DNA from: CBDANO01 sp965197665 | GTDB lineage: Bacteria > Chloroflexota > Dehalococcoidia > Lucifugimonadales > UBA3495 | Assembly: GCA_965197665.1 (NCBI GenBank) | Contig: CBDANO010000005.1 | Location: 992,001-1,056,000 of the forward strand | Direction: 5' to 3' | Length of the DNA stretch: 64,000 nucleotides | In this document: piece after piece, positions 27,535 through 36,177 of the stretch | How the letters are laid out: every line of letters begins with the position of its first letter | How positions within the stretch are numbered: position 1 is the stretch's first letter | Made by a program: the position numbers and the translations under genes | The notes under the pieces: model-generated | Database searches by the model: none | The model's input: the letters and a program-made list of their open reading frames with translations, nothing else | Told to the model about the DNA's origin: nothing

Positions 27535-27539
27535 GTCGT

Positions 27540-28640
27540 CTATCTCCCGGCGCCGCTGTGGATAGAGTCCGGCCCCGACGCCTTGGCATCCGGGTCCTCT
27601 TCATTCACTGAAGACCCTTCCACTGAGGATGCGTCTTGCGAAGGGCGGTCTTGCGGCGGTTCCTCGGGGGAGACGGTCGAATCGGCGGCGTTGGAGTGGG
27701 GGTGATAGGCTAAGTAAGCGGCCAACGCCTCTTGGTTGGTGACGTGGGTATATATTTGGGTCGTCGTGGGGCTGGAGTGGCCCAGCAACTCTTGGATAAC
27801 CCGCAGGTCGGCGCCACCTTCCAGCATGTGGGTGGCAAAAGTGTGCCGGAAGGTATGGGGGTGTACTCCGTTTCGGGTCCCGGCCCTCGCCGCGTAGCTG
27901 CGGACCAGCTTCTCGATGCTCCGGCGGGAAAGGCGCTTGCCGTAACGGTTCAAAAGGAGAGCGTCCTCATGGCCGGCCAATAATAAGGGGCGCGCCTCTT
28001 GTAGGTACTTCTTCAAAGCCGCCTCGGTCGGTTGGCCGAACACTACCCAACGTTCCTTGGCGCCTTTGCCTTGGACCAGGATTTCCCGCCGCTCGAAGTA
28101 AACGTCGGCTACATTCAGCGTTTGAATTTCGGCCAAGCGCACTCCGCAGGAGTAGAGGACCTCCAAGATAGCCCGGTCCCTGACCCCCAATGGCCCCGAG
28201 TCGTCGGGCGCTTCCAGCACCCGGTCTACTTCTCGTTTCCCCAAGAAGGTAGGCAACGGCTTCTCTACCTTTAGCTTGAAGCTTCGGCCCGACGGCACCG
28301 GCGTTGAGTGAAACAACCCCTCCTGTACCAGGAAGCGGTAGAAAGACCGCAGCACCGTCAGCTTGCGGGCTACGCTGACCCTGGCGTAACCCCGGCCTCC
28401 TCCCCGGGCACCCGTGGCCAGCCACGCCAGATAGCCGTGGAGCATCCGCCGGTCCATGTCGGTCAGACTCTTTCCTTCTTGAGCGAGATAGTCCCGGAAA
28501 GGCGCCAAGTCGGCCATGTAGACTCGGACGGTGTTCTCGGCAAGGCCCCGTTGTCCCCTCAGGAAAGCCGGGAACCGCTCCATTCGGGCGTCGCATTGCT
28601 GAATATTGAGGGATTGATCTAGCTCAGCCGTTGTGCTCAT
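27540..28640 (-). CDS. xerC: XerC/XerD-family tyrosine recombinase
   Basis: A 366-residue site-specific recombinase resolving chromosome dimers. The SAM-like N-terminal core domain is followed by the catalytic domain with Arg in YSCGVRLAEI, HTFRHTFATH (His-x-x-Arg), LLGHSSPTTTQIYTHV with the second His, and nucleophile Tyr. Start ATG 28640 (STTAEL). An acidic Ser/Pro/Asp-rich tail of about 45 residues follows the usual C-terminus. It sits between topA and aroQ, the usual neighbourhood for xerC/xerD rather than a mobile-element integrase. XerC versus XerD cannot be told apart by eye. Confidence 0.88.
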   Translation of the reverse strand: MSTTAELDQSLNIQQCDARMERFPAFLRGQRGLAENTVRVYMADLAPFRDYLAQEGKSLTDMDRRMLHGYLAWLATGARGGGRGYARVSVARKLTVLRSFYRFLVQEGLFHSTPVPSGRSFKLKVEKPLPTFLGKREVDRVLEAPDDSGPLGVRDRAILEVLYSCGVRLAEIQTLNVADVYFERREILVQGKGAKERWVVFGQPTEAALKKYLQEARPLLLAGHEDALLLNRYGKRLSRRSIEKLVRSYAARAGTRNGVHPHTFRHTFATHMLEGGADLRVIQELLGHSSPTTTQIYTHVTNQEALAAYLAYHPHSNAADSTVSPEEPPQDRPSQDASSVEGSSVNEEDPDAKASGPDSIHSGAGR

Positions 28641-28784
28641 GCCATGAACCCCAAAGGGGTGGTCTTCAAGCCGGGCCCGAGGCGCCGCCAGCGAACGGGC
28701 CCCGCTCGTGGATTCCCGGACCTGGACCGGCAAGGGTGGACTATCGAAGGTACGACGGACCGGCGCTTAGCCCAGCCGCCGGAG

Positions 28785-31052
28785 CTAACTGGCAACGGAC
28801 GCCAACTCATCGCTTTTTTCGCCGATGGACTCGGTCCAGCTACAAGAGGTGCAGGCTGCGGTGGAGCGGTTGGAGTACACCATCAGGCCGCCGCACTCCG
28901 GGCAAGGCGTGGCTACGGGTTTGCGGTTGCTTATGAAATCGCACTGGGGATAACGGGAGCAGCCATAGAAAGACCGGCCCCGGCCTCGGGCGCGGCGCTC
29001 CACGATGTCGCCACCGCATTTGGGGCAGGTAGCGTCGGTCTTATTGAGCAGCGGCTTGGTGGTCTTGCAATCGGGGAAGCCGGTACAGGCCATGAACCGG
29101 CCAAAGCGCCCCGTCTTGATGATCATGGGCTTGCCGCAGTTCTCGCACACCTCGTCGGTCGCTTCCTCCACCTTGGTGCGGGGCATGGAAGATTGGGCCG
29201 CCTCCAAGGCCTTGTTGAACGGGTCGTAGAACTCCTCAAGCATGGGCACCCACTGGCGCTCGCCCCGGGACACGTCGTCCAGCTCCTCCTCCATCTTGGC
29301 GGTGAACTCCAAGTCCATCAGGTCGGTGAAGTATTCGGTTAACAGATCGGTGACCGTGATGCCCAGTGGGGTCGGCGTCAAGCGGTTCTGTTCCTTATTC
29401 ACGTAGTGGCGGTCCAGAAGCGTGCCGATGGTGGGGGCGTAGGTGCTGGGCCGGCCGATGCCCCTTTCTTCCATAGCCTTGATCAAGGTCGCTTCGGTGA
29501 ATCGCGGCGGCGGCTCGGTAAAGTGTTGCAGCGCGTCGAGCTTGAGGCACTCCAGGGGGTCGCCGCCCGTCAACTCGGGCAAAGCCTGACGGGCATCCTC
29601 GTCCGGCGCGTCGTCGCGGCTCTCCAGGTAAACCGACCGGAATCCCGGGAACTTGAGCACCGAACCCGTGGCTCTGAAGTTATAGACGTTGGAAGAATTG
29701 CGGCAAGCGGCGTCGATATCCACCGTGGTCGCCTCGGAGCGGGCGTCGGCCATTTGGCTCGCTAACATACGCCTCCATACCAAGGTATAGAGGCTGAGTT
29801 GGTCCCGATTCAGGTACGGTTTCAAAGATTGGGGGTCCCGCCGGATCGACGTGGGCCGGATTGCCTCGTGGGCTTCCTGGGCCGCCTTGGCCCGGTTGCG
29901 GTGAATCCTGGGCTTGTCCGGCAGGTACTCCTTGCCGTACCGCTGGCCAATATAGTCCCTCACCTCGCTCAAGGCCGACGAAGCTACCTGGATCGAGTCG
30001 GTCCGCATATAGGTGATCAGCCCCACGGGGCCGCCGTCGCCCACTGCCAGGCCTTCGTAAAGCTGCTGGGCAACGGCCATCGTCCGTTGGGCGGTGAACC
30101 TCAATTTGCGCCCCGCTTCCTGCTGCATGGTGCTGGTGATAAAGGGCGCCGCGGGCCGCTGCCTCACTTCCCGTTTCTTGACCGAGGCCACGGCGTAAGA
30201 GGCGCCGTTAAGCTCGGCTTCGTAGCGGCGGGCCTCTTCCTCGGTGGCGATGGCAACCCGGCTCTTCTGCCCCTTGAGGGAGTGAAGCACGCCGGTAAAT
30301 TCGTCCTTTTCATCCTTGGGCCCGGACTGCTTACTGAGTTGGGCCTCCAGGGTCCATGATTCCACCGGCATGAAGGCTTGGATTTCCCGTTCCCGGTCCA
30401 CCACCATCCGCAAGGCTGCCGACTGGACCCGGCCGGCCGACAGGCCGCGTTGGACCCGTCGCCACAACAACGGGCTGATCTGATAGCCCACCAGCCGGTC
30501 CAAAATACGGCGGGCCTGTTGGGCGTTGACCAGCTGCATGTCGATTTCTCTAGGGTTTTCGAAAGCCTCTTGGACCGCCTCCCTGGTGATCTCGTGGAAG
30601 ACCACCCTCTGGGGAGGCTCCGGCAGCCGGTCCCAATCGGCCGCTGCTTGCAGGTGCCAGGAAATCGCCTCGCCTTCCCGGTCGGGGTCGGTGGCCAAAT
30701 AAATCCGGGTTGCTTCGTTGCCGGCCTTCTTCAGGTCCTTGATGATGCCCTGCTTGTCCGGCATCACCGTGTAGGACGGCGCGAAGTCCTGCTCCACGTC
30801 AACGCCGATTTTGCTCTTTGGCAGGTCGCGGACGTGCCCTTGGGACGCCGCGACCAAGTACTTCTTGCCCAGCATCTGGCCCACTGTCCGGGCCTTCGCC
30901 GGAGATTCGACAATGACCAGGTTCTTCCCGGCGGCGCTTGAAGATAGGACGCTCTTTTGACCGCCGGCCTTGCGCCGTTTTGTTCCGGCGCGCGGCGGCT
31001 TGGCCTTGGCGCCCGTCTTGTTGGTGGTCTTGGGGCTCGAATTAGTTGCCAT
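28785..31052 (-). CDS. topA: DNA topoisomerase I
   Basis: A 755-residue type IA topoisomerase that relaxes negative supercoils. A basic N-terminal tail of about 40 residues precedes the Toprim domain (VIVESPAKART, YLATDPDREGEAISWH). Then come RGLSAGRVQSAALR, the active-site Tyr in GLITYMRTDS, and three C-terminal zinc ribbons (CENCGKP, CPKCGGD, CPECGGL). The ATG lies 11 bases inside the 3' end of dprA, a translationally coupled dprA-topA pair common in Gram-positive-type genomes. Confidence 0.96.
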   Translation of the reverse strand: MATNSSPKTTNKTGAKAKPPRAGTKRRKAGGQKSVLSSSAAGKNLVIVESPAKARTVGQMLGKKYLVAASQGHVRDLPKSKIGVDVEQDFAPSYTVMPDKQGIIKDLKKAGNEATRIYLATDPDREGEAISWHLQAAADWDRLPEPPQRVVFHEITREAVQEAFENPREIDMQLVNAQQARRILDRLVGYQISPLLWRRVQRGLSAGRVQSAALRMVVDREREIQAFMPVESWTLEAQLSKQSGPKDEKDEFTGVLHSLKGQKSRVAIATEEEARRYEAELNGASYAVASVKKREVRQRPAAPFITSTMQQEAGRKLRFTAQRTMAVAQQLYEGLAVGDGGPVGLITYMRTDSIQVASSALSEVRDYIGQRYGKEYLPDKPRIHRNRAKAAQEAHEAIRPTSIRRDPQSLKPYLNRDQLSLYTLVWRRMLASQMADARSEATTVDIDAACRNSSNVYNFRATGSVLKFPGFRSVYLESRDDAPDEDARQALPELTGGDPLECLKLDALQHFTEPPPRFTEATLIKAMEERGIGRPSTYAPTIGTLLDRHYVNKEQNRLTPTPLGITVTDLLTEYFTDLMDLEFTAKMEEELDDVSRGERQWVPMLEEFYDPFNKALEAAQSSMPRTKVEEATDEVCENCGKPMIIKTGRFGRFMACTGFPDCKTTKPLLNKTDATCPKCGGDIVERRARGRGRSFYGCSRYPQCDFISNRKPVATPCPECGGLMVYSNRSTAACTSCSWTESIGEKSDELASVAS

Positions 31053-32151
31053 AGGCAGAGGAGGTCTCCCGTATTCTAATGTAGTGCATGCAGCCTACTT
31101 GCTTTACTTTCCCTTTTAGCTCCAGTATGGACAGCGTGCCACTAACCGCGGCAATTGGCAAGGAGGCGCTCCGGCGAATATCATCAATATGCAACGGCTC
31201 GTCCTGCAAGTGCTTGAGCAGGTCCGCTTCGTCGGAGTCTTCAGATTCCACGGCGGCGGGCATCTCAAGCTGGCGCGTCAACACCGTCAAGTTGAGCTCC
31301 TCCAGCACGTCGGTATAGGTGGAAACCAGCTTAGCCCCTTCCTGGATCATCCGGTTGGTGAACTGGCTGTTGGGAGAAAAAATGCTGCCGGGGATGCAGA
31401 ACACCTCCCGGTCTTGGTCCAAGGCGTGGCGAACGGTCCACGCGGCGCCGCTTTGCATGGGCGCCTCGATGACCAGGGTCCCCAAGCTCATTCCGCTGAT
31501 CAACCGGTTCCGTCTCGGAAAGCTCCGGGCGTCCGGCCTAACCCCCAGTGGATATTCGCTAACCACCGCTCCTTGGCCTTGAGCCCGTTGGAAAAGCGAC
31601 GCGTGCTCCCGGGGATATACATTATCCAACCCATTGGCCAGGACGGCTATGGTGCGCCCTCCGGCGTCCAAGGCGGCCCGGTGGGCGACGCCGTCTATCC
31701 CCCGGGCCAGTCCGCTGACGATGGTGATGCCGTTGCCCGCCAGATCGGTGGACAGCCTGGCTGCGGCTTCCCGACCGTAGGCTGTGGGTCCCCGGGTGCC
31801 CACGATAGCGACCGCTCGCTCATCGGCGGGCAGCAAGGACCCCTTAGCATAGAGGACGGGCGGCGGGTCGGCGATCTCCTTCAACCGGGGAGGGTAATCC
31901 GGATGGCGCCAATTCAAGGCCTCCACTCCGGCGCGGGCCAACCGCTCCATTTCATCGTCCGGCGAGACTCGACTCCGGGCCGCCGCTATTTCCTGCCCGG
32001 GGCGTTCCTCGATTCCGGCTGCTCTTAACTCTTCAGGGCCGGCCTTCCAGGCCCGGGCCAAGTCTCCAAAATGGGCCTCCAACCTACGAAATCTAACCGT
32101 TCCAAGCTGCGGTACCCGGTTGAGGGCCACCCAATATTTGATATCTTCCAT
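31042..32151 (-). CDS. dprA: DNA-processing protein DprA
   Basis: A 369-residue DprA that binds incoming single-stranded DNA and loads RecA during transformation. An N-terminal helical/SAM-like region, then the Rossmann-type core: IVGTRGPTAYG, IVSGLARGIDGVAHRAAL, VVSEYPLGV and FPRRNRLISGMS. A C-terminal winged-helix domain covers about residues 305-360. ATG 32151 has no ribosome site but sits 7 bases after a -10 element, implying a leaderless transcript. Longer starts would read through that promoter. Confidence 0.93.
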   Translation of the reverse strand: MEDIKYWVALNRVPQLGTVRFRRLEAHFGDLARAWKAGPEELRAAGIEERPGQEIAAARSRVSPDDEMERLARAGVEALNWRHPDYPPRLKEIADPPPVLYAKGSLLPADERAVAIVGTRGPTAYGREAAARLSTDLAGNGITIVSGLARGIDGVAHRAALDAGGRTIAVLANGLDNVYPREHASLFQRAQGQGAVVSEYPLGVRPDARSFPRRNRLISGMSLGTLVIEAPMQSGAAWTVRHALDQDREVFCIPGSIFSPNSQFTNRMIQEGAKLVSTYTDVLEELNLTVLTRQLEMPAAVESEDSDEADLLKHLQDEPLHIDDIRRSASLPIAAVSGTLSILELKGKVKQVGCMHYIRIRETSSAYGN

Positions 32152-32158
32152 TACAGGG

Positions 32159-32187
32159 ATTCTAGCATACGGAAAATTTGCCAACAA
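32159..32187 (-). promoter_or_regulatory. Promoter of dprA giving a leaderless transcript
   Basis: TTGTTG (32187-32182), 17 bases, TAGAAT (32164-32159), then 7 bases to the A of the dprA ATG at 32151. The geometry puts +1 at or next to the start codon. Confidence 0.55.
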
Positions 32188-32236
32188 TAAATCCGGCGCC
32201 AATAAATTCGCGGGCAATCGCGCCATTCGCCTTTAA

Positions 32237-32265
32237 TTGACACGAATAGGCCATGATGATATATT
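32237..32265 (+). promoter_or_regulatory. Consensus sigma70 promoter upstream of korA
   Basis: TTGACA (32237-32242), exactly 17 bases, TATATT (32260-32265). It is the best-matching promoter in the window and fires toward korAB. Confidence 0.7.
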
Positions 32266-32271
32266 CGGTAC

Positions 32272-32525
32272 GCTGACCGTTGGGCGTAACCGTTGCCCGC
32301 AGGCGCGCTTCTCCAAAGGACGACAGGGATACCTACCAAGACGCCGCCGGCAAGGTCTAATCAGATAATTCCCTATAGCAACATGACAAAGACCCCATAC
32401 TATCTACGCGCGCCTACAGCCGTAGATCTCCCTTCTCCAGTCATTGACCCTCCAGCTATTCTCTCCGTTCCCGGGCATTACTACAGAATCATTTTTCGCC
32501 CGTGATCAGGACGGGAGGTCCGCAA
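32272..32525 (+). other. Long untranslated leader of korA
   Basis: About 250 bases between the consensus promoter and the korA ATG with no credible gene. No known riboswitch core is recognised. It may hold a regulatory leader or a small RNA. Confidence 0.4.
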
Positions 32526-34241
32526 ATGCAGATGCGGGACTTTGTGGTGCGGTTCGCCGGCGAGGGCGGCCAAGGCGTGGTCACCTCCGCCGAGGGCTTG
32601 GCCCAAACCGCGACCCAAGCGGGTTATCACGCATTAACCTTCGCGACTTTCCCTTCCCAGATCATGGGGGGGCCCACTTGGACCCAGGCCCGGATTTCGG
32701 TGGACCCGGTCCTCAGCCCGGGGGACGACGTAGACGTACTGGTCGCGTTCAACCCCGAGGCTTACCAGAGTCACTCCAGCGACGTTAAGGACGGCGGAGT
32801 AATCATATTCAACTCCAACGAGTTTCAACTGGAAGAAGACCCCAGAGGATTCGGACTGCCCATCGGTGACCTGGCAAAGTCAACTGGCAACGCCAGGGCC
32901 GCCAACATGGTAATCATCGGCGCCCTGGCCTACTTGGTAAACATGCCTTGGGACCACTTGGAACAGTTCGTAACCAAGCGGTTCAGCCGAGGCCGGGCCG
33001 GTGACGACGCCATCATCAAGTCCAACATCATGGCTTTGAACTTGGGGATGGAGCACATTTCCCAGTCCGGTTTCACTCTTGGCAACCTGGCCGACCCTCA
33101 GATGCCCGAAGGGGCTCAATTGATGCTTAAAGGCAACGAGGCCCTGGCCTTGGGCGCCTTGGCGGCCGGCCTCCAGTTCTACGTGGGGTACCCCATCTCC
33201 CCCGCCACCTCCATATTGGTCTACATGGAGCGCAATCTGGTTGGCCCCGGGAAGTTTGCTTATCAGGTAAGTTCGGAGATCGAATCGATCACCGCCCTGT
33301 TGGGAAGCGGTTTCGCCGGGAAGAAGTCCATGACGGCAACCGCCGGGCCCGGACTGTCCCTGATGAGCGAGGGCCTGGGTCTGGGGTGGATAGCCGAGAT
33401 ACCTTGCGTAGTGGTAGACGTGCAAAGGGGCGGTCCGGCCACCGGGCTGCCCACCAAAACCGAACAGTCGGACCTAATGAGTTGCATGTACCCGGCCCAC
33501 GGCGACGTCCGCTTGCCCGTCATTGCTGTCGGCACCGTGGAGGAGTGCTTCTACGGAGCGGTAAAGGCCCTGAACTGGTCGGAGCGGTACCAGGGGCCGG
33601 TTGTCCTGATGAGCGAGATGTCATTGGCCGAGCGCGTGCAGAACATTCCAAAACCGGACCTATCGACCGTCGAAGTGAACGACCGGGAAGTTTATAGGGG
33701 CAGCAACGGGTACCAACGTTACGAGGGGCGGGAGCTTTCGCCCATGCCTCTACCGGGCAACCCAGGTTCCTACGTAGCCAACGGCAGCGAACACGACGCC
33801 ATGGGGGACACTACACATTTGCCCGAGCGCCACGTCCAAATGACGGAGCGGCGGTTCGGTAAGATCAAGCTGCTGGAGGAAGACTTCTACGAGCGGGACA
33901 GGCCGGATGAACCGGTTGCGCTGCTGCCGTGGGGCGGCTCGAAGGGGCCGGCCCAAGAAGCCTACAACGTATTGAAGGAAACGGGCGTACCCGTCGGCTG
34001 GTACTACACGATATTCCTCAACCCGCTCCCCCCAAAGCTGTTGGAAGAACTGCGGCGAAAAGAGTTGGTTATCGTGCCGGAATTAAACTACCAGGGCCAG
34101 TTCTCCAGCATCCTAAGGTCTTGGGGGGTGAAGGCGGAGTCCATCACGCAATACACGGGACTACCCTTCAAGGTCCGGGACTTGGTGAATGAAGTAACGA
34201 AGAAAGTCAATGCGTTCCAGGGAGATCTGATCCACGCATGA
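32526..34241 (+). CDS. korA: 2-oxoacid:ferredoxin oxidoreductase, fused gamma-alpha subunit
   Basis: A 571-residue subunit with an N-terminal gamma domain (FAGEGGQGVVTSAE, FPSQIMGGPTWTQ) fused to the alpha pyrimidine-binding domain (GNEALALGALAAG, GYPISPATSILVYM, TATAGPGLSLMSEGLGLGW, QRGGPATGLPTKTEQSDL) and domain II. With KorB it decarboxylates a 2-oxoacid, typically 2-oxoglutarate, to the acyl-CoA and reduces ferredoxin. ATG 32526 is chosen because GGGAGG lies 7 bases upstream; a GTG at 32502 is less likely. The gene overlaps korB by 4 bases. Confidence 0.92.
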   Translation: MQMRDFVVRFAGEGGQGVVTSAEGLAQTATQAGYHALTFATFPSQIMGGPTWTQARISVDPVLSPGDDVDVLVAFNPEAYQSHSSDVKDGGVIIFNSNEFQLEEDPRGFGLPIGDLAKSTGNARAANMVIIGALAYLVNMPWDHLEQFVTKRFSRGRAGDDAIIKSNIMALNLGMEHISQSGFTLGNLADPQMPEGAQLMLKGNEALALGALAAGLQFYVGYPISPATSILVYMERNLVGPGKFAYQVSSEIESITALLGSGFAGKKSMTATAGPGLSLMSEGLGLGWIAEIPCVVVDVQRGGPATGLPTKTEQSDLMSCMYPAHGDVRLPVIAVGTVEECFYGAVKALNWSERYQGPVVLMSEMSLAERVQNIPKPDLSTVEVNDREVYRGSNGYQRYEGRELSPMPLPGNPGSYVANGSEHDAMGDTTHLPERHVQMTERRFGKIKLLEEDFYERDRPDEPVALLPWGGSKGPAQEAYNVLKETGVPVGWYYTIFLNPLPPKLLEELRRKELVIVPELNYQGQFSSILRSWGVKAESITQYTGLPFKVRDLVNEVTKKVNAFQGDLIHA

Positions 34242-35104
34242 GCAAGAATAATCCTGAATACGATTTCAAATGGTGCCCCGGTTGCGGCGACTTCGGAGTG
34301 CGCCGCGCCCTTGAATTTGCGATGATAGACCGGGCCGAAGAGTCCGGGCTTCCGATAGAAAGCAACGTGGTCGTGGCGGGCATTGGGTGCTCGGGCAATC
34401 TGGTACACTTGCTGGAAGGCCCCCAACCCTACGGCTTCCACGGCATCCACGGGCGGTCATTGCCTATCTCCCTTGGGGTCAAGATGGCCCGGCCGGAGTT
34501 GAACGTGGTGGTAGTGGCCGGCGACGGCGACTTCCTGAGCATCGGCGCCGAGCACATCGGCCACCAAGCGTCCCGCAACCTGAACATCTGCGCCGTGATC
34601 ATGGACAACGGCGTCTACGGGTTGACCAAGGGCCAGAGTTCCCCCACCACCAAGCTCGGCGAGATTACCAGTTCCACCCCTTATGGGAAGCTTGAAACCC
34701 AGTCAAATCCTCTGGCCCTTTACTTGACCTTGGGGATTTCGTTCATCGCCTCCGGATTTTCCGGCCAGCCAAGGCCCTTGGCCAACTTGATCAAGCAAGG
34801 AATGGACCACCCCGGGTTCTCGATAGTCCACGTCCAGTCTCCCTGCACTACCTATAACGACACGTACGAAGAACTTAAGGGTGACCCCAAGAAGGGGATA
34901 GATCCAACGCTATGGGCAGTACCGGAAGACCACGAGAGCGCAGACCGGGAAGCGGCCCATGACCTGCTCCGGCAGGGAGGGGTGCCGGTGGGAATCGTAT
35001 ACAAAGACGAAAGCCGGCCGCCTTTCGACCAAAGGGTGGCGGAGATGCAAGAAAGGGTCGGAACCAAGACCGTCGAGGACCTAATGGCGGCCTTCGAGTT
35101 CTAG
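34238..35104 (+). CDS. korB: 2-oxoacid:ferredoxin oxidoreductase beta subunit
   Basis: A 288-residue thiamine-diphosphate-binding subunit. The N-terminal KWCPGCGDFGV carries cysteines seen in this family for the iron-sulfur cluster, with a later Cys in GIGCSGN. The TPP motif runs VVVAGDGDFLSIGAEH to the Asn in MDNGVYGLTKGQ. The ATG overlaps the korA stop, showing coupling. 2-oxoglutarate is the usual substrate for this two-subunit architecture, but pyruvate or branched-chain acids cannot be ruled out. Confidence 0.93.
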   Translation: MSKNNPEYDFKWCPGCGDFGVRRALEFAMIDRAEESGLPIESNVVVAGIGCSGNLVHLLEGPQPYGFHGIHGRSLPISLGVKMARPELNVVVVAGDGDFLSIGAEHIGHQASRNLNICAVIMDNGVYGLTKGQSSPTTKLGEITSSTPYGKLETQSNPLALYLTLGISFIASGFSGQPRPLANLIKQGMDHPGFSIVHVQSPCTTYNDTYEELKGDPKKGIDPTLWAVPEDHESADREAAHDLLRQGGVPVGIVYKDESRPPFDQRVAEMQERVGTKTVEDLMAAFEF

Positions 35105-35126
35105 GCCGGACCGTCAACCGGGAAGT

Positions 35127-35160
35127 AAAGTCCCCCGCGCGTTGGTGCGGGGGACTTTTC
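35127..35160 (+). terminator. Strong intrinsic terminator, probably bidirectional
   Basis: AAAGTCCCCCGC (35127-35138) pairs with GCGGGGGACTTT (35147-35158) and is flanked by A- and T-runs. It lies 23 bases after korB and faces the end of the ccm operon on the other strand. Confidence 0.85.
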
Positions 35161-35306
35161 ATGGGAAAATCCGACCCGTCGGGTTAGTTAGCGTCCGCGA
35201 GACTTCGAGGGCCCTTCAGTCACCGGATTTCGTCTGAATTCCTTTTATCAGGTCCGGCAGGTCCGGGACTGCGGGTAGCAAGAACGCGCGTCCATAGTAG
35301 CGTAAC

Positions 35307-35774
35307 TTAACTGCTGGCAGGATAGTAGCCGTCAGGGAACTCCTCCTCCAGAGCCTGATATTTGGAAGGGCACTTGACTAGGATGGTGTCCGCTTCAAAT
35401 ATTCGCCCTGGGCCGTAGCTCCCCTGAAGAATGACCTCCGAGTGGGGATTGAAGAAGAGGTCCGGGACCACCCCTTGATAGCTTGCCGCAAGATTCACCG
35501 AAGCGCTTTCGGCGTCCTTATCTATTAGCTGGAAGCTCCATACGTTGGACTCAGAGGCTTGTTGGAAGGAGCCGTCGACCAGTTTGCCGGCCACCCGGAC
35601 TGTCCTTCCGTCTTGGGCCTCGGCCTTGTTCATGAATTCGGTGACGGTCATGAAATAAAGAGCATTGCCCGGGAACGCCGCGTATATCATGTAGCCGACG
35701 GCTAGGCCAACGGCCAACACCAGAATGCCAATCCGCGTTTTGTTGCTGCGGCCCTTGGCCTCCTCAAGCTCCAT
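35307..35774 (-). CDS. ccmE: Cytochrome c maturation heme chaperone CcmE, CXXXY type
   Basis: A 155-residue protein: short cytoplasmic N-terminus, one membrane anchor (about residues 14-34), then a periplasmic OB-fold (DGRTVRVAGKLVDG, VNLAASYQGVVPDLF, EVILQGSYG). CcmE carries heme to apocytochromes. The covalent heme site is Cys135 in KCPSKY, so the motif is CXXXY and not the proteobacterial HXXXY. ATG 35774 with GGAG is chosen; a TTG at 35858 would add 28 residues. Last gene of ccmABCDE. Confidence 0.9.
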   Translation of the reverse strand: MELEEAKGRSNKTRIGILVLAVGLAVGYMIYAAFPGNALYFMTVTEFMNKAEAQDGRTVRVAGKLVDGSFQQASESNVWSFQLIDKDAESASVNLAASYQGVVPDLFFNPHSEVILQGSYGPGRIFEADTILVKCPSKYQALEEEFPDGYYPASS

Positions 35775-35979
35775 GGCCGCTCCGGGGTTTTGATCTAAGT
35801 CTTCCAACAACCTCTCCCAGGTACCGCCAAGCTTCCCGAGCCCGGACTCCGTCGCCAAGCCTCAGAGTTATGGTACAACACCTTTCGCCATCCCACTAGA
35901 CCGCGCCGTACCGGTAAGTCCGGATTCTCGAGCCTTTGGGCAACGCTCAGGTCTTGCTTACCTTTAATCTCCTAATCTC

Positions 35980-36171
35980 CTAATCTCCGTCCCCGCCATC
36001 CCGCAATTCCAGTACGCGCCTCAATTCTTTGATCTCCGTTTGCATCTCTTGCTGCCTCCGGGTCACAAAGAAAACGTAGACGAAAAATAAGGCCCAACTT
36101 ACCGCAAAGGCCGCAAACAAATAGGGAAGGTTGGAGGCCGGAAGTTGGGTCTGGAGCAGCGAGATGGGCAT
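35980..36171 (-). CDS. ccmD: CcmD-like small membrane protein
   Basis: A 63-residue protein with one transmembrane helix (about residues 16-36, YLFAAFAVSWALFFVYVFFV), then a charged helix (TRRQQEMQTEIKELRRVLEL). Size, topology and place right after ccmC fit CcmD, which helps release holo-CcmE from the CcmABC complex. GGAG precedes the ATG. Its stop codon lies in three tandem GGAGATTA copies. Confidence 0.82.
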   Translation of the reverse strand: MPISLLQTQLPASNLPYLFAAFAVSWALFFVYVFFVTRRQQEMQTEIKELRRVLELRDGGDGD

Positions 36172-36177
36172 TGGTTA

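Noticed and set aside
35775..35858. 28-residue N-terminal extension of CcmE
   Set aside because: Start would be TTG with a poor site; the shorter form has normal CcmE topology. Not fully excluded.
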